Below are positions 25,957 through 36,514 of a stretch of DNA of 64,000 nt, piece by piece. Position 1 is the stretch's first letter. Each line of letters opens with the position of its first letter. The translations under genes were made by a program, and so were the position numbers. The stretch comes from Leucogyrophana mollusca (lineage: Eukaryota; Basidiomycota; Agaricomycetes; Boletales), in the NCBI GenBank assembly GCA_021014945.1, contig MU266332.1, positions 218,641 to 282,640 on the forward strand. The letters run 5' to 3'. The notes beneath the pieces were generated by a model. That model did no database searches and was not told where the DNA came from. It was given only the letters and a program-made list of their open reading frames with translations.

Positions 25957-26304
25957 ATGGCTGGTACCGAAGCAATCACTCGTCAATTGCCGGACTGCCT
26001 GGATGCGTTTGAGTCTTGTGTGTCCCTTCGACGGAATGTCATGATCCTATGTCAGCGCGTCTTTGCCGATATGTCTGCGGCGCCTCGTTTTCTTAATACC
26101 GCGGATGGCCAAGAAGTCCTGGAACAGTGCCATGTGAGTGAGGACGGATCACTCCTAGTTGGACGCACTCACTTCGCCAACTCGGGGTTTCGTACCGTAC
26201 ATGAGGATGACACCGGATGTCAAATACAAGCCCATATCCTGCATCTCCCTGGCTCGGGAGAATGTCAGATTGTCAGATCTCTGACAATCTTCACGTCCGC
26301 TTAG
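25957..26304 (+). other. Possible first exon or gene fragment, unknown
   Basis: An ATG at 25957 opens a frame reading MAGTEAITRQLPDCLDAFES and continuing through CVSLRRNVMILCQRVFADMS. After 59 codons a strong donor-like site occurs (CAT|GTGAGT, 26134). The open frame itself runs on to 26304. No family is recognised and no matching second exon was found before the terpene synthase. It may be a remnant, a leader, or chance. Confidence 0.2.
26267..26290. repeat. Perfect 11-bp inverted repeat upstream of terpene synthase
   Basis: AGATTGTCAGA and TCTGACAATCT form perfect arms around a 2-nt centre, 434 bp before the terpene synthase ATG. Part of the arm (TGTCAGAT) is also directly repeated just upstream. 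It could be a site for a dimeric regulator; no factor is assigned. Confidence 0.5.
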
Positions 26305-26723
26305 GGCAACTACGTAATGGCATCGATGTCGGTGGCAAAACATGAGTGCTGTCCACCAGCTCGGAGAAAAGAGGTCGTTTATTCGCCATTAGCCAGACAT
26401 TTTTTTGATGCCTTGCGGTGCGCATTTCTCAGGGGTTGAACTTGCAATATCGCTGTCTGATTGTCGTCTTTGTGTTTTCCTGAATGGTGCACCCACAGAT
26501 ACTAGTCGCAAAGGAGTCTGCATATGTGTGCTCCATTATTATCGCCACACACTTTGGACTGATCTAGCCGCATATACAGCAGTACCAATCCAACGCTTCG
26601 CTTAACCTACCCTTCGTCCGTGAAAGGAACTGGGCATGCACAATCAACCGCCCAGACAAATATAAAGGTGCTTTCGTTGGCTTCCAGAAATGCAGGAACT
26701 CTTGTACCTGCTGGCTACTGACG

Positions 26724-28155
26724 ATGTCAACGCAGATTCTTCACCTCCCTGACCTTTTGTCCCTATGCCCGAAGAAAAGTGGCAACCTTATCAGCCCGCA
26801 CTTCGAAGAGGCCGATGCTGGCTACAGGAACTGGGTGGAGAAGACCATCGGACGATACTTTGCAATCGTTAGTCAACATACTCTTCTCGTGTCAATGTGC
26901 CCTGATGATCGCGGGACTGCTTCCCTGGGTACTTGGATGCAATCCGCATACAGGAGGTTAATAACGCAGAGATGCCATTGTTGGCGGCACTGGCATGGCC
27001 ACTGGCCAACACCAAGGAGCTCCGGGCCATCCTTTCCTACATGACGATATCGTTCATGCTAGAAGAGCTGACGTGAGATTGTTTGGCTTCTCACCCATGA
27101 CTCTGCTAATACCTGCTGATATCTAATGTTACAGCGATAGGATGTCAAGTGTGAAATCCGAGAAGAACTCACAGACATGGCTCAAGGTGCTCGCAAACCC
27201 AGAAGCGGGGAAAGGTAGCTGGAATCCGATGATACGGCTTATGAGCAAGTAAGTGTGTGGCTGCCTTGTGCCTTGTCGAGTCCTTGTCCTCAGTCTTGCG
27301 AAGTGGCATGGTGGCCTCATTAAAAGACGCGGTTGACCCCTACCATTGGCCGGACTTTCTATCTACGAATACAGACTTCGCGAAGTGTGTCATTCGAGAA
27401 GCCCACGACCGTGAGGCTTCCAAGGACCCGAATGCCCCTCGTTCCATCGACTCTTACATGATCATGCGGCGCGAAACAATTGGGGTCAGACCGTGCTTAG
27501 TTCTGATGCGATCGACTAGACGCCTCTACCTTCCGGACCACGTCCTGAAGCATCCCGTGATCGAGGAAATGGTGAACGTTATATTGGACACATGTTACCT
27601 CGCCAACGTATGATATTATATGTTGTTCAGTATTACTTTCCGACTGAACTTCCCCGTGAACTTTGATACAGGACATCTACTCTTTCAAGAAAGAAATGGG
27701 AGACAATGGCGCACTTAACAATATTATAACCGTCATCCATCGAGACCCGGGAACCCAACACTTGGATGTCCAAGGAAGGATTGACTACGCTGGAAAACTA
27801 TTCGAAACTGCCATGCTGCGTTTCCGGAAATGCAGAGAAATGCTCCCTTCATTCGACGACCCAGTAATCGATCGCCAGGTTGCCGAGTACGCGGACGGTC
27901 TCGTTGACTGGACAGTAGGAAATATCGAATGGAGCATTCTCAACGTAAAGATGCCCTATGCTATTTACCCCCTGTTCTGCTGACCGACCCCAATACTAGC
28001 ATCGGTACAACGTTTTCGACAGCGACGAGGATAGGGAGAAGAATATTGTGAGGTTGGATACTCGACCACGAACCCGATGGTGGTCTTACCTGCGCTTGAT
28101 TTTGCTTTGCATCATGGTTACCCTCATTTGTATTCGTCTCTTGGAGATCCTGTAG
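26724..28155 (+). CDS. Sesquiterpene-synthase-like class I terpene cyclase with C-terminal membrane tail
   Basis: Expected to ionise and cyclise farnesyl diphosphate. Six exons (26724-26867, 26954-27072, 27135-27248, 27304-27607, 27672-27944, 28000-28155) give 369 aa. N-terminal family motifs are HLPDLLSLCP and ISPHFEEADAGYRNWVEK. The aspartate-rich motif position (residues 85-89) reads EELTD, with Glu where the first Asp is expected. The second metal motif is intact: NDIYSFKKE, residues 227-235 (N227, S231, E235). The C-terminal R-Y pair is present (R320, Y321). The last exon adds an Arg-rich stretch, then WWSYLRLILLCIMVTLICI, a likely transmembrane anchor (345-366). The third intron needs acceptor AAG at 27303; the nearer CAG at 27293 would cause a premature stop. 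No P450 or prenyltransferase lies in the window. Confidence 0.87.
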
Positions 28156-28612
28156 CTATATCAAATCCCTCAACTTGTCTTACTTGTCGTATGTCACCAC
28201 CTATGTAATAGATTACGCCAATCCATGACATGCATGACACTTGGCGCATTTGTACAAGCGACTCCACCACACGATCCTGCCAGATTCGAAAGCTGTAGCT
28301 GCTGGTCCAGCCTGCAGGATCGAGAGATAGCTGGGGCTGGCCTCCCCCGCCACCGACACCCGACAACGATATATCGTCAGAGGATCAATAGTTCCAAGCA
28401 TTGATGTCAGTATGAAACGGCACTGACGGCAAAAGCATATGATACATGATAATGAAAGAAATGCGAATCAAACAAGTGGGGGTAAAGTAAGATGCTGCAG
28501 GATATGAAATCGAATCTCAGGTTGCACGAAACAAAAAGCAACAAAAAGGATCATCCGTGCTCCCTGGGCCGGCCAGGCAGGTAGCCAGAGCAAGAAATAG
28601 TATGACTCCGTA
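28156..28612. other. Convergent 3' intergenic region
   Basis: About 460 bp between the ends of the terpene synthase (+) and the large disordered-protein gene (-). No coding feature is recognised; it should hold both 3' ends. Confidence 0.45.
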
Positions 28613-31600
28613 TTACTCATCGTGACCGAGGTATGGATATGATAGATGTGGGTGCGTCCTGGGCGGAGAAACCATTTCAAACTGTGCTGTGTCGAAACTC
28701 CCGCGTTCATCCTGCGACTCCCTTGACGACGCGGACAACATTGAGCGGGGAGGCGAAGTCGATCCTGGGTGCGGTAAAGCCGTACCCATAGATCGCCGTG
28801 GATGCACCCAAGGAGGAGTCATATCCTGCGACGAGGAAGACGAGACCATGTTGGGACCCATCTTTGATCGTCCGGCAGATTTTCTCTTCTCGAATAATGC
28901 ACCACTCCCTGTGCGAGCATGACCATTCGATGCGAGATACTGCTCGGGCAACCGTGGGCTAGGGGGGATCGCCGTCAAATCATCTAGCACGCTCGGTCGT
29001 CGTGGCTTGACTGTCTCAGTAGAAATAGGTCTATCGATGCTTCGCCTTGACTCCGACGTTGACGTTGCACCTGAGGTAGAACTCTGGGATGCCCCACCTG
29101 AAACGGATTTCCACGACTTTAGAATGGACTTCCGCACACTAGTCTTCTCTGGTGGAGGCGCTGTCGGAGGTACGGGGGGTGAGAGCGGGCGCGTAGATGA
29201 AGTGCTTGACTGAGACGGTCGAGGCGTTGACCGGCGAATTGGATATGGTGACTCCTGATCAAAATGAAGTTGCTCCATTGACGTTTTCGCATTTCCGTTC
29301 CTTGCCATTGCCGCCGTAGGTACAGGCGGCGGCGGCAACGCTTTATGCCCTACTAGAACGCCTAGCTGATCTTGTGGCGTTGATGGAATGGTGGGGCCCG
29401 GAAGCTGGAAAGATGAACGTGGGGCAACGGGAGTCGGCGGTTGTCCCGAGACTGACGACGATTTACTTCTCCTCCACAACTTTTTAAAGCTCTTCACGCT
29501 GACAAGGGGTGCAGTAGTTTTAGCATTCTTGGCTGCAGCATCGTCCATCGAGAAGCTCAGGGAATCCGCAGAGAACCGACTAGAAGGTGTTGCCGAAGTC
29601 AATGAGCCCTCATCGATGGAAGATAATGATGGCCGAGAATCTGCTGGGTCGCTCGAGATTTGCCCTGTGGCAGGATCCCAGTAGGAGTGTGGAGGGTTTG
29701 GATCAAGATCGGGACCAGATGGATATCGACCAAAAGGATCTGGCGATAGTGGTATCGGAGAGGGGGATATACGATCTGTCTTTCGCGTGAAGGAGGGCGG
29801 TAGGAGGGGAGGGTATATCGACTGTTCCAGGTCTCGCTTGCGGATCTCTGTCTCGGAAGACAGAGCATCCGAGGAACTGGATCTGGAAGCCGATAAGAAG
29901 GCTTTCGGTGCACCAGTGGAGACGCCGTTAACTGCTAGGCGAGGAGGAGAAGGAGATAGGTTTGCGGGACGGGGTGGTGACGGTGAGTTGGCTGAGCCTT
30001 TTGCGGACAACGACGAAAACGGAACAGCGGGCCAGGTCTTATTAGTCGAGTCTGGGGTTGATGTGGAGGGTCTTTAAACAACAATCAGAAATACGTAGAT
30101 CGAAAGCATATTAGTCCTAACACTTACCCTTCATACCTGATAGTATCACGGTTTTCCCGCGAAGATTTGCCAGGAGAATTAGATGCGTGAGGGAGGGATT
30201 GATGTGGTCCTGACGTGTCAGTTAGTTGGCTGGCAGTTGACTGGGACCGAGCATGGTTCGTAGAAGCACTGTCTTCTAGCTGGCTAGTCTGGAGACGCCG
30301 CGGAGAGAATTGGGCCAGAGTCTACAAAACCAGTTTAGTGTCTATCCACCCACTAATGGAACACAGCAGTACATACCCGTTCAATCTCGTCGAGTTTCGC
30401 TTTCATGAGGTATTGACTCTTACGTCGGTCGTTAGGGTCGTTCTCATCGTACTGAGCATCAAATCATCAGTATAAAAGCCTTCAGGCTAGCAGGAGAGGG
30501 CGAACTACCTCCTCTTCATCTTCGCCCAAATCCAACCCCAAGTCTAGGTCATCAAATACCCCGCCAACCCGCTTTTCCTCCGCGGGGCTTCGTGCCCTTA
30601 AGTACTCTTCGTCCACGTCAGGGGACAACGTTTCTCCCTGTGGCAGCTCCGCGGACATAGGCGTTCCGCCACCTTTGACGTACGGTAGATTAGTACTGTC
30701 CCCACCACTAGATGGCATCGGGCTGGGTTCAGCTGGGATAACCAGGTCGTAATTAGGGGAGTTCGGGGCAAGTACTAGTGGGGGAGGCAGGGGCTTCTTG
30801 ACCGGCCCAGCCGTAGCAGGTGACGATTTGCGCTTCCCATTCGGAGGCGACGGTATTGAAACCGTTAGCGATGGTCGCGACATGCGATCCATAAGATCTC
30901 TGACTTCGTCTTCATCGTCTATACCATCCTCCGACTGATGTTCCTGTTCGGGTAGCGCGGTGAGTGAAGATGCATCCAGCGCCAGGTCGACGACATTGGG
31001 ATTGACCTTGCGATGTGCGCCTTGCGGGTCCGCGCGCATATCAGCCCAAGTATCGGCGTCGGTTCCAAAGACGTCAGCTAGAGGATCTTGGGCGCCAGAA
31101 CCTGGGGGCATACGGGCTGTAGCCTCCTCCTCAAAAGGCTCTTCGTCTAAACCTACGGGCGACTCGGAGAGAGGAGCATACTCTCCGACTTGAAGGCTTT
31201 CGTCGTCGGTAGAGTCTTCTTGCGACTGCTTTGACAAAGCTGTAAAATCTGGGGTGGAACTGGCATTTTGCATCCTCTCGACGAGCTTCAAATCGAAAGG
31301 TGCTCTCTTCTCTTCCACAGCACTTCCTCCCTCGGCCCGAGAATTGGAACGCGCCCTATTACTGCATCTACTCTCCGCTCGCTTCGCGTGGTTCATGCGG
31401 CGGCTGCGTACCCAGGGCTCGTACCACCCTGCCTTCCGCCGGTCAATGTCGAATTCCACTTTAGCCAGTATTGGTATGATAGATGGGGAATCAAGACCGG
31501 GGAGATCTAGACCCTGTGCTTCGTGGTCAGACGACCTCGAGGTATCGGGGGTATCTGGTTCCGAATGCGTTAATGATGACGATGACGGCGGTGCTGATTT

Positions 31601-32467
31601 GGAGTGAGACCGTAGGTCCGACATGGACGACGTCGTGGTGGACGGAGATGGCGTGATTGGGTACGCCAAAGACTGCGGCTGAGGCGTTTCGAGTCGGGTT
31701 ACGAGAGGACGATGGCCATTCACATCCACGCTGAGGCCAAGACCAAAAGGGTTCGGTGTTCCACTCCGAGAATGCAGGGAGTGCAGCGCAGCTTCTTCGC
31801 GTTCGGCTCTGAGCACGCGAGTCCATATATGTTTCCATATATCTTCTGATAGCCGTGGACCCGGCTCGTCGGGGACAGCGTCATTAGTAGATTGGAATGG
31901 CATAGGGCTGGGTTGTCTACTCTGCGATGGCGCAGAAACCAGGTACAGAATGAGACCCAGAGTACTAGGGAGGGCGTATTCCTTTGCTATAGCTCCGAGC
32001 TGTGCCTGAAGGGAAGGCTGAACGGCGACAAGGGTCCCGCGTCGAAATTGTGTATGGTAGCCTGAAGCATTGGACGGAGGCGGCGTTAGCTCCGATGAAT
32101 CGGAAGTGTCAGAATCATGGGGGAGGTGGATAGGCGGAATGACATGAAGGAGGAACTTGGACTGTGACTGTGAAGATGACGCATATGAGCCAAGGTGGTG
32201 CGTGGACGCAGCAGATGGAGTAGGTGAGCGCCATGGGTGGTCAGGTGGATGCGCAGATGTCGCAGAGGCAGGATAAGTCGCCGAGGGAGAGAGGAACGAG
32301 CCGAATGAGCTAGTCGCCGGCAAAGGCGTCGAGACACCCAGAGCATTGGCTAGTTTCGCAAGGCGGTGAGGCGGCAGGGGGGTCCGCGGGGGTCCCCAAG
32401 CCGGTATTGGACTTGGAGAGCTCGCTGAGGCATGAGAATTTCGTTCGGAGGGCGTAGCTTTTGACAT
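28613..32467 (-). CDS. Large Ser/Pro-rich disordered protein, unknown function
   Basis: I do not recognise this family. Four exons (32467-30509, 30451-30377, 30321-30128, 30071-28613) give 1228 aa with intact frame. Most of the sequence is low-complexity Ser/Pro/Asp-rich. The more ordered parts are an N-terminal block (RLAKLANALGVSTPLP and, later, FRRGTLVAVQPSLQAQLGAI with EYALPSTLGLILYLVS), then SEDIWKHIWTRVLRAE and FDIDRRKAGWYEPWVRSRRM. An acidic patch (VFDDLDLGLDLGEDEEE) precedes a basic segment (NDRRKSQYLMKAKLDEIERTL) encoded by the tiny second exon. The C-terminal half carries VKSFKKLWRRSKSSS and TSVRKSILKSWKSVSGG, basic amphipathic pieces that might touch membranes or nucleic acid. These block boundaries suggest a conserved fungal scaffold or regulator, but no function can be claimed. 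Confidence 0.8.
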
Positions 32468-34480
32468 GACAGCGAGAAAAGGTATAAAGCGGAGCGCCCC
32501 CGGGTGATCCTAGGAGCAAAAAAAGGCTTCTGGCGCCTGAAACTTGGTAGCCACGAGAAATATGATACCCCCACGGAAGTGCCTGTAAACTGTTCAGCTG
32601 ATAGCGGGTCAGCTGTAGATAATGGTTTACCTTGGCTAGAGCGTTAATCACGGTTTCATAGAATAAAGCGCTCACCAAAGTAATCTTCTCGTTACCGTTA
32701 GCTGTACAAGGATTGCAGCTACCCTGCGAAGACTCGTCAGAGAGCTCACAATTGTAGCTAAAGAAACACCGAGAGTCATCAAAACCGAACATACTCTACA
32801 TTGCGTGGGAACTTTATACCCATATAGGTCACTACGACTTGATGTCGAGTAACTCTTTCGCTGTTCATCGCAATCATGATCTTCGCAGTGCGTCGCTGCC
32901 AACAAAATCTATCTGCTCTCCTCCATCATCGCAGGTTATGACTCGAACGACTCGACGCAAGGTGGCGAAGCAGGCTTGTCACTACGTTCCTACGCTCCAT
33001 CGTCAAGGGAAAAAATTGCTGTGGTCTTTGCGTGATGCGATTTTCCGTTTCGACTTGGTTACAAGGATATCGTTGTTCCGCAACCCCACAGCCTGCACTT
33101 TGTTCGTCTTTTTTTCCAGCTTTATTAGGATGATCACTTGCGACTTCACGAACCCAGTCCAAGCGACGGTGAGAACGATCAGATTATCACTTTCGAGAGG
33201 GAATCTCGGCTTCTAACACGCTCGCGGTCGTTTTATTTGTGCAGTCAGAGGCCATAGTCGACTCTTCACTCTAGCCGTTGGCCCCCTTGAGGCTCTCAAA
33301 AACAGCCGATGCTCTGCAAGGATAGATTACTTGATCACGTCGGCCGAAATACAACCTCGCCGCAGGTCGCTCATACTTGATCGCATAATTTACACAGAAA
33401 AGTACACGGAAAGAAAGGGACCCGGCAGAAGGGTGCACGAGACAATATCAGGAGGGCTAGAGTCATTTCTGCGCGGCTCCAATTGCAGTCCGCAAAGCCA
33501 ATGCCGTCAGATAGGCTTGCAGCTTTTTGGTTCTGTTGACTCGAAGGGCCGGTGGATTGGCGAGGCGCGTGGCTCGTATGTCAGGAGGTCAGTTACGACT
33601 TCTGGTGAGGTATGTGTGTTCCCATCTATATTTTGCTCCTCAAATGCGACTTTAAGGATAGGTCCAGAATGTGCACACGATAAAAGGCGCTGCCGTTGTT
33701 TCAGAACAGCTGAAAACAGGAGAAAGCTCGGTGAAAGCCTAGTGCCTCGGGGGTCGCAGCGCTTCATGACGGAACCACTGGGGTGATGCTATCGATAGGC
33801 ACGATCTGTGGCACGGAGGCCGGAGAGAGACTTCGATACTAACAGTGCAGTGACTTTTGATGTTCCTCCGCAGGAGAGCCAGTATCCAGTGCCCCTGCAC
33901 GGTGTTGGTGGTGTCAGAGTGGAGACAAGTGATGTACGATAGACGCAAGGCGAGATGTAAGGGTTGGCACGCTGCTGATGGAGCCAGGTATAGAACATGC
34001 ACCACGGTAGCCTCGAGGCTCTTCAGAACCCGACATAAAAATACCTAGCGATCCCACCGGCTTGGCTCGTCTCATCGATGGAGAAGGCAAGTAACTAAGC
34101 ATAATGGGAGCCTTTCTACCTCAAGTCAAGGGCAAGAAAGCGAGGAGCATTGAGGGAGACGATTGTTTCTGTTCTGGAGGTGTACATACAAACGATCCTA
34201 GTACAAACAAAGAACAAATAAAAGAAGACCCCGTGGGAAAGTAATATGACAGTGGATATTGTCGAGGGTACAATGAAATTTGGTGGGCTTGGTTCTGGTC
34301 CTCGAGCGTGAACGAGGATCGCAACCCTTTCGATCTCGGAGAACCATTGTGTTGTTTTCGTCTTAGCTTCGTCCTTTCTTCTCTCTTCTCTTTTTACACC
34401 TTTTCTCCCATTTAGTTTACGATCTTGCAGCTCACAGTTTTCATTTTACACCACGACCCGTCCACGACTTTTCTCAAACG
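32468..34480. other. 2-kb divergent intergenic region
   Basis: Holds the promoters of the disordered-protein gene (-) and bHLH gene 1 (+). A CT-rich tract at about 34366-34412 (TTCTTCTCTCTTCTCTTTTT-like) precedes the bHLH1 ATG and looks like a fungal leader/initiator. Open frames at 32839-33216 and 33331-33786 lack any recognised family or splice pattern. No transposon recognised. Confidence 0.45.
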
Positions 34481-35643
34481 ATGGATCAGCATCAACATCA
34501 GCAACAGCACCAGCACATCCCCGATGATCACAGTTCAAATATTCCTACGGGGCCTTATGGATATTACCCTGCCGAGCAAGACCCGTCGTACAGCCTCGCG
34601 TACAACCACCAGATGCAGCCTTATCAAGTTCTCCAGCACCAGCATCCTGGCCCTCCTCCGCGTGGGTAGACTTCCTCGCGGTTTATTACTCGCCTTGAAC
34701 GCATGTTGATCTGATAATATGCTCGTGTACATTGTATGTAGGCCATCTCTCCGCCCCAGACCTGCATCAAGGCCTGCAGTTCCATAATCTCAGCCTCATG
34801 CCCTCGCATCAATATCCGTCATCGGTGTACACCTCATCATCGCCACAACATGTGGCCATGACTCTGCCTGCTGGCTCACCCCCTCCGCCCTCCCCTCACA
34901 TGTACGATCCTTTGTCTCCCCCCATTTCAGGATCGGACACATCAGGGGAAGGCATCTACCACCATTCGAGAAACAGCAGTGGGACTGGTTCCCCGTCTTC
35001 CTCTCGAGGAGCTAGTCTAGTACATCGAACATCTCTTCGCTATAATCCAACTCCTTCACCTACCACAAGCTCTTCCGGGCGTCGCGGCCGCGGCCGTTCA
35101 TTAAACGACTCTGACGAAGAAGAAAATATGGGTGCCACTTTTGTTGAGAACCTCGCACATTCGAGGAAGGAAGCGACGAGGAGACAGAGAATTGAGGCTG
35201 AACAACGGCGGAGAGACGAGTTACGCGACGGCTATGCTAAACTGAAGGATGTCTTGCCAGTGTCTAACCAGAAGAGCAGCAAAGTGTCCCTTCTTGAACG
35301 CGGTAGGCCTGAGTTATCCTATCGCCATTATTGAGCCCCTCTCTGATTTCCATTCTCCTTCCCAGCCACAAACCATATCATCTTCCTCGAGAAATCCACA
35401 CAAGAGATGCAGGCACGTCTTCTTGTTCTGGAACAGGAAGTACAGAGGCTACGAGGAGTAAACGAAAAGATTTCCCTCGGGTCAAGCAATTCACCATCGC
35501 CCGGTCAGATGCACGGCATCGACAGCCGACCCTTGTCTCCACCTCCGGAACCTTCCATGCCCCAACATTCGCTGGCGCATGTCCAAGGCCAAGAGCCACC
35601 GCGGGAGGACTCGAGGAGCCCTGCTACCTCAGAAGGATACTGA
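34481..35643 (+). CDS. bHLH transcription factor 1
   Basis: Sequence-specific DNA-binding dimer. Three exons (34481-34661, 34742-35302, 35366-35643) give 339 aa. The N-terminus is Gln/His-rich (MDQHQHQQQHQH), followed by Ser/Pro-rich sequence likely to be an activation region. The basic helix-loop-helix is RRQRIEAEQRRRDELRDGY, then KLKDVLPVSNQKSSKVSLLE; helix 2 continues after the intron as RATNHIIFLEKSTQEM, and a short leucine-zipper-like extension (LLVLEQEVQRLRGVNEKI) follows. The basic region keeps Glu and two Arg of the E-box contact pattern, but the usual His is Arg. The DNA-binding domain is nearly the same as that of bHLH gene 2, 5.2 kb downstream, while the flanks are unalike. Target genes unknown. 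Confidence 0.9.
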
Positions 35644-36493
35644 GTGCTGTCTCCCCATCGTATCATCGTCTCCATGGACCTTGTTGCTTTCACATTCATC
35701 GTTTTTCTTCACCATTATTCGCTCCATCTTGTTTCCTTTGCACATCTTTGTATTCTTTTATTCTCTGCAGCGGCGCGGCAGTTGGAGAGGAGGGCGGCCG
35801 CGAGCTTGGTCGACCATGTGGCGCTGGAGACCGTGCACAGCGCTGCTGCGCAATGCCATCGTTCATTCGCCACCTCGACCCCACCTGAGACCCCTCGACT
35901 CGATGTTGCAGGCTGGCTTTCAAACGTAGTCGATCCCCGAGTGCAGCGTGTTCGATCCTGATCGCACCTGATCTCGCTGATCGATGGAGCGTTGGAAATT
36001 CTTTTTGCCTCGCGCTCCTTCGAATCCACCTCGATCGACTTCGCATAATCTCCATCGCACCTATTTGCGCCATTGTTTTACCGTTTGGATTCGCCATGAC
36101 ACCCCTGTCGACGGCTCTCCAAAACATCGATTAGTTGACATTCTTCTATTGCGCCTACCTACCATCCGACGCCATGCCTCACCCCTCCGCCCTGATGCGC
36201 ATCTCTCGTATCACCACGAAGGATACGACAACCGAGACGACTGAACGAACACATTCTTGACGAATACTGCACGAACTCACTCAACGGGAAGAGGACATTT
36301 CGAGTACACACAACCGCCCGTCATGGTTCTAGAGTCGATAGACCCTCCGATTTGATTGTTGAGGGTCATTGAACTCTGTAGTAGCTTTCTAGACGACAGC
36401 TATTATTGTTACGGGTGCCCGCTCCAGGAGCGGGCTGGAGGATAGGTTGTGCCTACTCAATGGAGGGCAGGGTGCTGGGTTGCTTCCGACGAT

Positions 36494-36514
36494 ATCATCT
36501 ATCATCTATCATCT
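36494..36514. repeat. Short tandem repeat (ATCATCT)x3
   Basis: Three perfect head-to-tail copies of a 7-bp unit in the gene-poor interval. Probably a simple microsatellite. Confidence 0.7.

Noticed and set aside
27249..27293. 45-nt version of the third terpene-synthase intron (acceptor CAG at 27293)
   Set aside because: It would lead to a stop soon after WHGGLIKRRG and lose the conserved downstream region. The AAG acceptor at 27303 keeps the frame and gives a 55-nt intron. I therefore do not call the gene a pseudogene.
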